A stretch of DNA of 62,972 nt from Roseiarcus sp043739325 (GTDB taxonomy: Bacteria; Pseudomonadota; Alphaproteobacteria; Rhizobiales; Beijerinckiaceae). Positions within the stretch are counted from its first letter, which is position 1. Each line of letters starts with the position of its first letter. Both the position numbers and the translations under genes were made by a program. Below, piece by piece: positions 17,556 through 27,383 of this stretch. The stretch covers positions 1-62,972 of the forward strand of contig JAYUFK010000270.1 in assembly GCA_043739325.1 (NCBI GenBank), given 5' to 3'. The notes under the pieces were generated by a model, which worked only from the letters and a program-made list of their open reading frames with translations, was not told where the DNA came from and made no database searches.

Positions 17556-17594
17556 GCCGTCATGGCCGGGCTTGTCCCGGCAATCCACGCTGTC
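17556..17594 (+). repeat. Dispersed MAGLVPAIH-type repeat
   Basis: GCCGTCATGGCCGGGCTTG and the following TCCCGGCAATCCACG translate on the plus strand as VMAGLVPAIHAV. On the minus strand the same DNA reads CRDKPGHDG. Both are familiar translations of a short palindromic intergenic repeat found in many copies in Hyphomicrobiales genomes. It contains the inverted repeat CCGGG/CCCGG. It occupies the coxM to moxR spacer and has been absorbed into longer frames on both strands. Confidence 0.6.
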
Positions 17595-17684
17595 AGACTG
17601 GGCGAAACCCTGGTCGATTACAAGCTGAGCGAAAGACGTCGTGGCCGGGACGAGCTCGGCCATGACGTTTCGATCATTTTAGAT

Positions 17685-18479
17685 TCAGCCTGCCGCCGCG
17701 ACAGCGCGCTTCGCCATCACGACAATCAGATGCGCGCGATAGGCGGCATCGGCATGCATGTCGGCGTTCAACCCGTCGGCGGGAATGCTGGCGTTCGCCA
17801 GAGCCGCGGCCGAGAAGTTGGCGTCGAGCGCCGTCTCAAGCGCCTTGGCGCGGAATACGCCGCTCGAACCCGCGCCCGTCACCGCGACGCGCACGCCTTG
17901 CGCGGTCTTGGCGACAAACACGCCGACGATCGCATAACGCGACGCCGGGTTCGGGAATTTTGCGTAGGCCGCCTTCTGCGGGATCGGGAAGCTGACTTCC
18001 GTGATGATCTCGCCCGCTTCAAGCGAAGTTTCGAACAAGCCGTGAAAGAAGTTTTCGGCCGCGATCTTGCGCTTGTTGGTGAGCACCGTCGCGCCAAGCG
18101 CGAGGACTGCCGCGGGATAGTCGGCGGCTGGGTCGTTGTTGGCGAGCGAGCCGCCGATGGTGCCGCGATTGCGCACCTGCGGATCGCCGATGCCGCCGGC
18201 CAGCGAGGCCAGCGCCGGAATGGCCTTCTTCACTTCGGCGCTTGTCGCGACGTCGGCATGCCTGGTCATCGCGCCGATGACGATCGCGTCACCTTCGCGG
18301 CGAATGCCGGTCAGACCGGCGACATGGGCGAGATCGACGATCGCGGCCGGGGATGCCAGCCGCTGTTTCATCGTCGGCAGCAGCGTCTGGCCGCCGGCGA
18401 GCAGTTTGGCGTCCTCATGCGCAAGCTCGGCGGCGGCGGCTGAAACGCTGTTGGGGCTGACATAGTTGAATGCGTACAT
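17685..18479 (-). CDS. coxM: FAD-binding medium subunit of CO dehydrogenase/xanthine dehydrogenase family
   Basis: 264 residues from ATG 18479 with GGGAG upstream. The FAD-binding motifs AGGQTLLPTMKQRL (about 31-44) and TIGGSLANNDPAADYP (about 105-120) are intact. It would carry electrons from the 2Fe-2S subunit to quinone or another acceptor. About 65 bases separate it from coxL, in the order S-L-M used by form II loci, whereas form I operons run M-S-L. Cytosolic or inner-membrane-attached. Confidence 0.9.
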   Translation of the reverse strand: MYAFNYVSPNSVSAAAAELAHEDAKLLAGGQTLLPTMKQRLASPAAIVDLAHVAGLTGIRREGDAIVIGAMTRHADVATSAEVKKAIPALASLAGGIGDPQVRNRGTIGGSLANNDPAADYPAAVLALGATVLTNKRKIAAENFFHGLFETSLEAGEIITEVSFPIPQKAAYAKFPNPASRYAIVGVFVAKTAQGVRVAVTGAGSSGVFRAKALETALDANFSAAALANASIPADGLNADMHADAAYRAHLIVVMAKRAVAAAG

Positions 18480-18543
18480 GGCGATTCTCCCAAAATTACT
18501 GTCCAGCGGCGCCTCGCCCGAAGCGAGGTGCAATCGCTTCGTT

Positions 18544-20910
18544 TCATTCCGCGGCGCGTTTAACCCTGGCCTGCTGGGCGGCGCGCCAGACGACTTGCGG
18601 CGTCGCCGGCATCGTCACGTTTTCGTGCCCGACCGCGTCGGTGATCGCATTGATGACCGCTGGCGGAGCGGCAATCGCGCCCGCTTCGCCGCAGCCTTTG
18701 ATCCCCAACGGATTGGACGGACACCAAGTCTCGATGGTCTCAACATGAAACGACGGCAGATCGTTGGCGCGCGGCATGCAATAATCCATGAAGCTTGCCG
18801 TCAGCAACTGTCCATCCTTGTTGTAGATCGCTCCCTCGAGCATCGCCTGGCCGACGCCCTGGGCGATACCGCCGTGCACCTGGCCTTCGACGATCATCGG
18901 ATTGATCAGCGCGCCGAAATCGTCGACCGCCGTCCACTTCTCGATCGTGGTGATGCCAGTTTCGGGATCGATCTCGACTTCGCAGATGTGCACGCCTGCC
19001 GGGAAGGTGAAGTTCGTGGGATCCCAGAAAGCGCTCTCTTTCAGACCGGGTTCAAGCTCCTGTCCATTGAACTTGTGCGCGATGTAAGCCTGCAAGGCGA
19101 CGCCGCCAAAATCGATCGACTTGTCGGTGCCCTTGACCGTGAACTTGCCATCCTTGAACTCGATGTCGCCTTCGGCGGCTTCGAGCACATGGCCTGCAAC
19201 CTTTTTCGCCTTGGCCTCGATCTTGTCGAGCGCCTTGGAGATCGCCGACATGCCGACAGCGCCTGAGCGCGAGCCGTAGGTGCCCATGCCCATCTGCACC
19301 TTGTCGGTATCGCCGTGGACGATCGACACGTTGTCGATCGGAATGCCCAGGCGATGCGAGACCAATTGCGCGAAGGTCGTCTCGTGGCCCTGCCCGTGAC
19401 TGTGCGAACCGGTGAGGATCTCGACGGTGCCGATCGGGTTGACCCGCACTTCCGCCGATTCCCAGAGGCCGACGCCGGCGCCGAGCGAGCCGACCGCCGC
19501 CGACGGCGCAATGCCACACGCTTCGATATAGGCGGAGATGCCGATGCCACGCAGCTTGCCCTTGGCGGCCGAGGCCGCCTTGCGTGCGCCGACGCCCTTG
19601 TAGTCCGACAAGGCCAGCGCCTTGTCGAGCGCGCCAGCGTAATTGCCAGCATCATAGGCGAGGATCACCGGCGTCTGGTGCGGGAACGTCGTCACGAAGT
19701 TCTTGCGGCGGAACTCAGCCGGGTCCATGCCAAGCTCGCGCGCCGCGACTTCGACGATGCGCTCGACAAGGAATGTCGCTTCCGGCCGGCCAGCGCCGCG
19801 ATAGGCGTCAACCGGCGCGGTGTTTGTATAGACCGCGTCGACTTCAGCGTAGATGTTGGCGATGTTGTATTGGCCCGACAGCAGCAGCGCATAGAGGTAA
19901 GTCGGCACCGCCGACGCGAAGGTCGAGAGGTACGCGCCCAGGTTGGCGATCGTATGCGCGCGTAAAGCGGTGATCTTGCCCGACGCATCGATTGCGATCT
20001 CCGCATGCGTCGCGTGATCGCGCCCATGGGCATCGGAGAGGAAGGACTCAGTGCGATCGGCGGTCCACTTCACGGCGCGATTGATCTTGCGCGCGGCCCA
20101 GACGCAGACGGTTTCCTCCGCGTAGATGAAGATTTTCGAACCGAAACCGCCGCCAACATCGGGGGCGATAACACGCAACTTATGCTCGGGCGCAATGCCG
20201 ATGAAAGCGGAAAGCACGAGACGCGCGACATGCGGGTTCTGGCTGGTCGTGAACAGCGTCAGGCAATCCGTGCCGGAATCGTATTCGCCAACCGCGGCGC
20301 GCGGTTCCATCGCGTTAGGGATCAGGCGATTGTTGACGAGATCGAGCTTGGTGATGTGCTTGGCCGCGGCGAAAGCGGCGTCGGTCGCGCTCTTGTCGCC
20401 GAGGTGCCAGTTGTAAACCGTATTATTCGCCGAGATTTCGTGAACCTGCCCAGCGCCGGGCTTCGTCGTCTCGTGAAGATCGATCGCGGCAGGCAGAACG
20501 GTATAGTCGACGACGATCGTCTCGGCCGCTTCGCGAGCCTGCGCATAAGTGTCGGCAATGACGACGGCGACGTGATCGCCGACATAGCGCACCTTGCCTT
20601 GCGCCAACGCGGGATGCGGGCCGGCCTTCATCGGCGAGCCGTCCTTGGAATGGATCATCCAGCCGCAAATCAGGCCGCCGATCTTGTCCGCGGCAATGTC
20701 ATCGCCGGTATAAACCGCGACGACGCCTGGAGATTTCAGCGCGGCGGAAGCGTCGATCTTGTTGATCGTCGCATGCGCGTGCGGCGAGCGCAGGAAATGC
20801 GCGTAGGCCTGGCCTGGGCGATTGACGTCGTCGACGTAACGGCCCTTGCCGGTAATGAAGCGGTAATCTTCCTTGCGCTTGACGGAGACGCCAATGCCAG
20901 TCGCACTCAT
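18544..20910 (-). CDS. coxL: Molybdopterin large subunit, form II CoxL family
   Basis: 788 residues, ATG 20910 with GGGAGAG upstream. The xanthine-oxidase fold carries the catalytic glutamate in GCGEAGAI (E742). The active-site loop reads AYRGAGR (369-375). True CO dehydrogenases (form I) have AYxCSFR there, with a copper-binding cysteine. AYRGAGR defines form II, whose physiological substrate is generally unsettled. So this is a molybdenum hydroxylase of unknown, probably organic, substrate. It forms an operon with coxS upstream and coxM downstream. Confidence 0.92.
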   Translation of the reverse strand: MSATGIGVSVKRKEDYRFITGKGRYVDDVNRPGQAYAHFLRSPHAHATINKIDASAALKSPGVVAVYTGDDIAADKIGGLICGWMIHSKDGSPMKAGPHPALAQGKVRYVGDHVAVVIADTYAQAREAAETIVVDYTVLPAAIDLHETTKPGAGQVHEISANNTVYNWHLGDKSATDAAFAAAKHITKLDLVNNRLIPNAMEPRAAVGEYDSGTDCLTLFTTSQNPHVARLVLSAFIGIAPEHKLRVIAPDVGGGFGSKIFIYAEETVCVWAARKINRAVKWTADRTESFLSDAHGRDHATHAEIAIDASGKITALRAHTIANLGAYLSTFASAVPTYLYALLLSGQYNIANIYAEVDAVYTNTAPVDAYRGAGRPEATFLVERIVEVAARELGMDPAEFRRKNFVTTFPHQTPVILAYDAGNYAGALDKALALSDYKGVGARKAASAAKGKLRGIGISAYIEACGIAPSAAVGSLGAGVGLWESAEVRVNPIGTVEILTGSHSHGQGHETTFAQLVSHRLGIPIDNVSIVHGDTDKVQMGMGTYGSRSGAVGMSAISKALDKIEAKAKKVAGHVLEAAEGDIEFKDGKFTVKGTDKSIDFGGVALQAYIAHKFNGQELEPGLKESAFWDPTNFTFPAGVHICEVEIDPETGITTIEKWTAVDDFGALINPMIVEGQVHGGIAQGVGQAMLEGAIYNKDGQLLTASFMDYCMPRANDLPSFHVETIETWCPSNPLGIKGCGEAGAIAAPPAVINAITDAVGHENVTMPATPQVVWRAAQQARVKRAAE

Positions 20911-21014
20911 TATTCTCTCCCTTTGGCCGAAGCGCCGGTCGTTGCGCGACCGGCTGATCGTCTAATCCTTGGTCCGCATCGGTGGAGGCGGGCCATAATT
21001 GTTGACTGAAACGA

Positions 21015-21506
21015 TTATTCCGCGGCCTTGGGGGCAGCCGCCGCCATCTCGCGAGCGCCTTGGGCGATCGATTTGACGATGTTGTGATAACCAGTGCAGC
21101 GACAGATATTGCCTTCGAGCTCGTCCCGGATCGTGTGCTCGTCGAGCTGATGACCCAGGCGGTTGACGATGTCGATTGACGACATGATCATACCCGGCGT
21201 GCAGAAGCCGCATTGCAGGCCGTGATTGTCCTGGAAAGCCTGTTGCATCGGATGAAGCTTGGCGCCCTGCGCAATGCCCTCGATCGTCGTCACATGCGAG
21301 CCGTTGCACGATACCGCCAAAGTCGTGCAGGATTTTATCGCCCGGCCATCGACATGCACGACGCACGCGCCGCACTGCGAGGTATCGCAGCCGACATGCG
21401 TCCCGGTGAGGCGCAGATTTTCGCGGATAAACTGGACGAGAAGCGTGCGCGGATCGACTTCGGCCGCGACGGCTTTGCCGTTCACGGTCATGGAAACATG
21501 AACCAT
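21015..21506 (-). CDS. coxS: 2Fe-2S small subunit of Mo hydroxylase
   Basis: 163 residues. The plant-type ferredoxin cluster ligands are C40, C45, C48 and C60 (CDTSQCGAC...C). The second cluster uses C99, C102, C135 and C137 (CGFC...CRC). It passes electrons from the molybdopterin site of CoxL to the FAD of CoxM. A GGGAGG ribosome binding site precedes the ATG at 21506. About 100 bases separate it from coxL. Confidence 0.93.
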   Translation of the reverse strand: MVHVSMTVNGKAVAAEVDPRTLLVQFIRENLRLTGTHVGCDTSQCGACVVHVDGRAIKSCTTLAVSCNGSHVTTIEGIAQGAKLHPMQQAFQDNHGLQCGFCTPGMIMSSIDIVNRLGHQLDEHTIRDELEGNICRCTGYHNIVKSIAQGAREMAAAAPKAAE

Positions 21507-21716
21507 AGTTTGACCTCCCGGTATCTATGCCCGCGGTCTGTTCGACCGCTGGTTATTTGCTGCTGGCGCCCGAAACTCAAGCGTTCGTCCCGGGCGGCTT
21601 TCGCATTGCACGAACGCCCTGACCGCGCTGCCCGGCAGAATGTCGAAACGCTCGTTCAAGGTCAAGCCCTCGACCTACAGCCCTCGACCTACGACTTTAG
21701 TCCACCTCGCTTTTTT

Positions 21717-22175
21717 TTACGCTGCTGGAGGCGCGCTGGCGGCGGCGGCGAAGTTGGCGAAGAACTGATCGGCCATCTTTTTCGCCACCCCATCGATCAG
21801 GCGCGAACCCAGTTGGGCGATCTTGCCGCCGACATTGGCCTGGACGTCGTATTTCAGCAGCGTGCCGCCCGGCGCATCGCTCAGCGCGACTTTGGCGCCG
21901 CCCTTGGCGAAGCCCGCAATGCCGCCTTCGCCCTCGCCGTTGATTGTATAGCCATTGGGCGCGTCAATGTCTGACAGTTGCACCTTGCCTTTGAAAGTTG
22001 CGCCGACTGGCCCGATCTTGATCTTGGCGACCGCCGCGAACGAAGTGTCGCTCGTCTTGTCCAGCGATTGGCAACCAGGAATGCAGGTTTTGAGCACCGT
22101 CGGATCGTTCAGCATCGCCCAGACTCTTGGCCGATCCGCCGGCAACGTCACTTCGCCCGTCATCGTCATCGCCAT
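21717..22175 (-). CDS. coxG: CoxG-family SRPBCC protein
   Basis: 152 residues. It starts MTGEVTLPADRPRVWAMLNDP and contains CIPGC, GPVGATFKG and the C-terminal DGVAKKMADQFF, the CoxG/COG3427 pattern. In carboxydotrophs CoxG helps anchor the dehydrogenase to the membrane; here the same role is inferred. It is the first gene of the minus-strand cox run, 210 bases before coxS, so the main promoter probably lies in the 22176-22881 gap. A GGAGGG site sits about 9 bases before the ATG. Confidence 0.88.
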   Translation of the reverse strand: MAMTMTGEVTLPADRPRVWAMLNDPTVLKTCIPGCQSLDKTSDTSFAAVAKIKIGPVGATFKGKVQLSDIDAPNGYTINGEGEGGIAGFAKGGAKVALSDAPGGTLLKYDVQANVGGKIAQLGSRLIDGVAKKMADQFFANFAAAASAPPAA

Positions 22176-22881
22176 GTGCGTGGTCCCTCCCTGATTGTGC
22201 CGCTGGCGCGCGTCGCGAACGCATTTCGCGCCGCACGTGGTTGGCTGAACTTGCAGCTTGGGTCAGCTTCCTCCTCGTAAGGTCGCCGCCGCCAAATGTC
22301 TCTGGCGCCAAAGTACACCTCATCTCCCGGCGTCGACACAATAGCGGAGGCGCCGCGACGATGCCCGCAGGAGAGGGCGAGCATATGTCTGACTATTTAT
22401 TTCGTTCAGGCTGCAGAAATTCGAAAGGCTTCAGTCTGTCTTCCCGCTTCCTCCCGGTTTGACGCAACTTAACGCGAATAATTTCGACTCTTCACACAAT
22501 TTTTGTGCACGCCGACCAAGAAAACGTTTGAATTTCGCAGGACATTTGCCGCGACTTCGTTGAGTATCCATTCAACGATAAGGTGGCCAATCAATAGCGG
22601 CCGGGCCAGAACGGGGGGGCAGAGTGGACGTCGACGGCATCGAGCTGTTGTCCGGATATTATCGCAAAGGCGTGCCGCAGACGTCACGCGAACCAATCCC
22701 TGTTTGACAAAATTATGAATTCTGTCGATTGCCGCTTACGCTGGCGGCGGATATGAAACGCTGGGGTAGGCGGAAGACGGCGTGGGCTCGCGCTCACGCC
22801 AAAAAGAAACGACAGGGTCGCCGTCGGTAGGTGGCGCAGATCCTGTATATGGGTGAGAAACTTTCGGGGGCGTGACAGCGC
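22176..22881. other. Divergent intergenic region between coxG and livH
   Basis: A 706-base gap that should hold promoters for both the cox run (leftward) and the liv operon (rightward). I see a TTGACA hexamer at 22704-22709 on the plus strand with no convincing -10, and several short frames without ribosome binding sites or family resemblance. One 34-codon frame at 22361-22462 has GGAGAG inside it, ahead of an internal ATG, but nothing supports it as a gene. No tRNA, riboswitch or terminator was recognised. Confidence 0.4.
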
Positions 22882-23796
22882 ATGGATAACTTCCTGCAAC
22901 AGTTGATCAATGGGCTTACGCTCGGTTCACTCTACGGCCTGATCGCCATCGGATACACAATGGTTTTCGGCATCATCGGCATGATCAATTTCGCCCACGG
23001 CGATTTGTTCATGCTCTCGGCCTTCATCGCGCTGCTGATCTTTCTCTTCCTGACCAAGATCCTCGGCGTCGCCTCGCTGCCGCTTGCCTTCGTCGTCGTG
23101 CTTGTCGTCGGGATGGTGCTGACATCGGTGTGGAACTGGACCATCGAGCGCATCGCCTACCGCCCGCTGCGCGGCTCGTTCCGGTTGGCGCCGCTGATTT
23201 CGGCGATCGGCATGTCGATCTTCCTGTCGAATTTCGTCCAGGTCGTGCAGGGCCCGCGCAACAAGCCGGTGCCCCCGATGTTTGGCGACTTCATGCACTT
23301 AACCGCAGGTGGACTCGACGTGCGCCTGCAATACAAACAAATCGTGATATTCGTCGTAACCGGCGCTCTGCTATTCGCCTTCTGGTGGCTGGTGCAGAAA
23401 ACGGCGCTGGGACGCGCGCAACGCGCTTGCGAGCAGGATCGCAAGATGGCGGCGCTACTGGGCGTCGATGTCGACCGGACGATCTCCATCACCTTCGTTA
23501 TTGCCGCCGCCCTCGCCTCGGTCGCTGGCGTTCTCTACATGATGAAATACGGCGTGGTGAATTTCTCCGACGGCTTCCTGCCCGGCGTCAAAGCCTTTAC
23601 GGCGGCGGTTCTGGGCGGCATCGGCTCGCTTCCCGGCGCGGTGCTTGGCGGGTTGCTCATCGGCCTCATCGAAGTTTTCTGGGCAGCTTATTTTTCCAGC
23701 GATTACAAGGATGTGGCGGCATTTTCTATCCTGGCGATCACGCTGATCTTCATGCCCTCGGGCATTCTGGGCCGCCCTGAAATCGAGAAGGTTTAA
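22882..23796 (+). CDS. livH: Branched-chain amino acid ABC transporter permease LivH
   Basis: 304 residues, about eight hydrophobic helices. It begins LINGLTLGSLYGLIAIGYTM, with the following GMINFAHGD, the hallmark of LivH, and has the coupling region near ALLGVDVDRTISITF. It is an inner-membrane channel subunit paired with LivM. First gene of an operon livHMGF-DUF6867-livJ. The stop is two bases before the next ATG. Confidence 0.95.
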   Translation: MDNFLQQLINGLTLGSLYGLIAIGYTMVFGIIGMINFAHGDLFMLSAFIALLIFLFLTKILGVASLPLAFVVVLVVGMVLTSVWNWTIERIAYRPLRGSFRLAPLISAIGMSIFLSNFVQVVQGPRNKPVPPMFGDFMHLTAGGLDVRLQYKQIVIFVVTGALLFAFWWLVQKTALGRAQRACEQDRKMAALLGVDVDRTISITFVIAAALASVAGVLYMMKYGVVNFSDGFLPGVKAFTAAVLGGIGSLPGAVLGGLLIGLIEVFWAAYFSSDYKDVAAFSILAITLIFMPSGILGRPEIEKV

Positions 23797-23798
23797 TA

Positions 23799-25196
23799 AT
23801 GGCCGCGACCGCTCAAAACATCGACGCCGCAGCCACTGGCGGCTATTTCGCCAAGACGCTCAAGGATGGTCTGGCCGCAGCCGTCCTGACCTTCTTCCTG
23901 GCGTTTCCGATCATCATGCTGCATGCGGAGGCGGACAACGACGGCAACCTGTTCCTGACCTGGCGCCCCTGGGCCGTGCTGATCCTATGCGCCCTCGCGT
24001 TCGTCGGCCGCGTTCTCGTCACGCAATATCAAAGCCGCCCGATTGTCGATCGCCCCGTCGTCGCGGTTGGCGAGCCATCCGCGGCATCCGCCTTCCTCGC
24101 CCGCTACATCGGCCTGATCGGGCTGGCGGTTCTGTTCGTCTTTCCGTTCGCATCGCTGTTCTTTTTCGGCAAGGCCGGCTCGCTCAAGTGGATCGACTCT
24201 TATGGCATCCAGATCCTGATCTATGTGATGCTGGGCTGGGGCCTCAACATCGTGGTCGGCCTCGCCGGCCTGCTCGATCTCGGCTACGTCGCGTTCTACG
24301 CCGTCGGCGCCTATTCCTACGCCTTGCTGGCGACGACGTTCGGGCTTTCGTTCTGGATTTGCCTGCCGCTGGCGGGCATTCTAGCGGCGATGTGGGGCAT
24401 GATCCTTGGCTTCCCCGTCTTGCGCCTGCGCGGCGACTATCTCGCCATCGTGACGCTGGCGTTCGGAGAAATGGTCCGCCTCGTGCTGGTCAATTGGGTG
24501 CCATTCTCAGGCGGCGGCGCCGGCATCGCGTCGATCCCCAAGATCACGTTCTTTGGCATCCCCTTCCGGGACCAGCCCGGCGGCTTCGCTGAATTCTTCC
24601 ACCTCGACTACGCGTCCGTGCACGCCAAGATCTTCCTCTATTACGTCATTCTCTGTCTCGCGCTGATCACCAATTTCGTTACGTTGCGCCTGCGCCGCCT
24701 GCCGATAGGCCGCGCCTGGGAAGCGTTGCGCGAGGATGAGATCGCCTGCCGTTCGCTCGGCATCAATACGAGAAACACCAAGCTGACGGCCTTTGCGCTT
24801 GGCGCGTTTTTCGGCGGTCTTGCGGGCTCGTTCTTCGCCGTCCGTCAGGGCTTCATCAGCCCCGAGAGCTTCACGTTCAACGAATCCGCGACGGTTCTCG
24901 CGATCGTCGTGCTGGGCGGCATGGGCTCACAGATCGGCGTTGCGCTGGCCGCGGTGTTTCTGATCGGCGGTTTCGAACTGTTGCGGGAGCTCGACTGGCT
25001 CAAGCAATTGATGAATTTCGTTTTCCACATTCCCGACTTCGATCCGGCGCAATATCGCGGACTGCTGTTCGGGCTGTCGATGGTGGTGATGATGGTGCTG
25101 CGGCCCAGAGGCTTTATCTCGACGCGCCTGCCGTCAATCTTTCTCAAGGAGCGGAAATCCGTGTCGGGCTCGCTGGTTAAAGAGGGGCGCGGCTGA
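23799..25196 (+). CDS. livM: Branched-chain amino acid ABC transporter permease LivM
   Basis: 465 residues, longer than classical LivM because of an N-terminal extension with two extra membrane segments (about 20-45 and 58-72), common in Hyphomicrobiales. The core motif GLAGLLDLGYVAFYAVGAY and the coupling helix around SLGINTRNTKLTAFALGA are present. It pairs with LivH in the inner membrane. Its stop overlaps the livG ATG, which fits one transcript. Confidence 0.95.
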   Translation: MAATAQNIDAAATGGYFAKTLKDGLAAAVLTFFLAFPIIMLHAEADNDGNLFLTWRPWAVLILCALAFVGRVLVTQYQSRPIVDRPVVAVGEPSAASAFLARYIGLIGLAVLFVFPFASLFFFGKAGSLKWIDSYGIQILIYVMLGWGLNIVVGLAGLLDLGYVAFYAVGAYSYALLATTFGLSFWICLPLAGILAAMWGMILGFPVLRLRGDYLAIVTLAFGEMVRLVLVNWVPFSGGGAGIASIPKITFFGIPFRDQPGGFAEFFHLDYASVHAKIFLYYVILCLALITNFVTLRLRRLPIGRAWEALREDEIACRSLGINTRNTKLTAFALGAFFGGLAGSFFAVRQGFISPESFTFNESATVLAIVVLGGMGSQIGVALAAVFLIGGFELLRELDWLKQLMNFVFHIPDFDPAQYRGLLFGLSMVVMMVLRPRGFISTRLPSIFLKERKSVSGSLVKEGRG

Positions 25197-26100
25197 TGCG
25201 CTGGCAATCCAATCCGCTGCTCGTCATCGAGCATCTGACAATGCGCTTCGGCGGCCTTGTCGCCGTCAACAACCTCACCTTCCAGGTCGGTCGCGGCGAC
25301 ATCACGGCGCTGATCGGACCGAACGGCGCGGGCAAGACGACCGTCTTCAACTGCGTCACGGGCTTTTATAAACCGACCGAGGGCCGGCTGGCCCTAGCGC
25401 GCGAAGGCATCGCCGCGACGGCGGATGTCGAGGCCTTGACGCGCTCCTCGGCGAAACACGCCAATACCGCTTCGGGCGACCTGTTTCTTCTCGAGCGCAT
25501 GCCCGGCAACGAAATCGCCAAGAACGCCAAGGTCGCGCGCACGTTCCAGAACATCCGGCTGTTCCAGGGCATGACGATCCTGGAAAATCTGATGGTCGCG
25601 CACCACAACCGGCTGATGCAGGCGAGCGGCTTTACGGTGCTCGGCATGTTCGGCGCGTCGTCCTATCGCGCCAGCGAAGCTCAGGCGGTCGATCGGGCCA
25701 AATACTGGCTCGACAAGATCGGACTGATCGATCGCGCCGACGATCCCGCCGGCGAATTGCCGTATGGCGCGCAGCGCCGTCTGGAAATCGCCCGGGCGAT
25801 GTGCACCGACCCGATCTTGCTTTGTCTCGACGAGCCCGCCGCGGGACTTAACCCGCGCGAATCGGCCGATCTCAACACACTGCTGAATTCCATCCGCGAC
25901 GATCACAAGACATCGTTGCTGCTGATCGAACACGACATGTCTGTGGTGATGCAGATCTCCGACCATGTCATCGTACTCGACTACGGCACCAAGATCGCCG
26001 ACGGCACGCCCGTCGACGTCCGCAACGATCCAAAGGTCATCGCCGCCTATCTCGGCGTCGCCGATGAAGAAGAACTCGCGGTCGCAGAAGCGGAGATCGG

Positions 26101-26104
<4 letters not shown>
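25196..26104 (+). CDS. livG: Branched-chain amino acid ABC transporter ATPase LivG
   Basis: 302 residues. Walker A GPNGAGKTT (about 41-49), Q-loop TFQNIRLFQGM, signature LPYGAQRRLEIARA and Walker B ILLCLDEPAAGLN. Between Walker A and the Q-loop there is a roughly 30-residue insertion, which I have seen in alphaproteobacterial LivG. It energises uptake together with LivF. It overlaps livF by a few bases. Confidence 0.94.
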
Positions 26105-26870
<766 letters not shown>

Positions 26871-26874
<4 letters not shown>

Positions 26875-27218
26875 TGCACGGCATCATCTGGGCGGACACG
26901 GACTACGGCCTGCTCTCGTTCGTCATCCTCACCATACTGGGCGCTGCCGCCGCTTGGGCGATCGGCAAAGCCTTCGCTACGTCCTGGAGCCCGCTCTGGC
27001 TGATCCTCCCGGCCACGGCGTTGCTCTCGGCCGGCGTTCGCTTCCTGCACTTTTCCCTGTTCCAGGAGAAGCTGCTGTCCATCCATTTCTACCTCATCAT
27101 CCTGATCATCACGCTCGCCGTAAGCTGGCTGAGCTACAACTCGACGCGGGCCAAGCAGATGGCGACGCAATATTCATGGGCTTTTGTTCAATCCGGGCTG
27201 GCTTGGCGCGAGCGCTAA
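26871..27218 (+). CDS. DUF6867-type small membrane protein of the liv operon
   Basis: 115 residues with three hydrophobic helices (about 16-36, 42-57, 70-90). The sequence resembles the small uncharacterised proteins that follow livF in many Hyphomicrobiales (the family I know as DUF6867). It overlaps livF by four bases, so it is co-translated with the transporter. It could be an accessory or regulatory subunit of the permease, but this is inference from position. The family name is from memory. Confidence 0.7.
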
Positions 27219-27383
27219 GCGACTCAACCGCCAAATTCACCTATTAGACGAAAGATTCAGCAATGGCGCCGCCGTTTTGGGATGACTCTTGTTTAGAAAC
27301 AGGCTTCTATACCCACAAGCGGTGGAATTGATGTCTACCGACGGACGCCGGTTTTCTAGCGTCCGGAAACAAGGGAGTGACGT

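Noticed and set aside
16800..18443. 547-residue plus-strand frame across moxR and coxM
   Set aside because: It spans two minus-strand genes and the dispersed repeat; Arg/Asp-rich noise.
18544..20910. Genuine CO dehydrogenase
   Set aside because: The loop is AYRGAGR, not AYxCSFR, so the copper-binding cysteine is missing.
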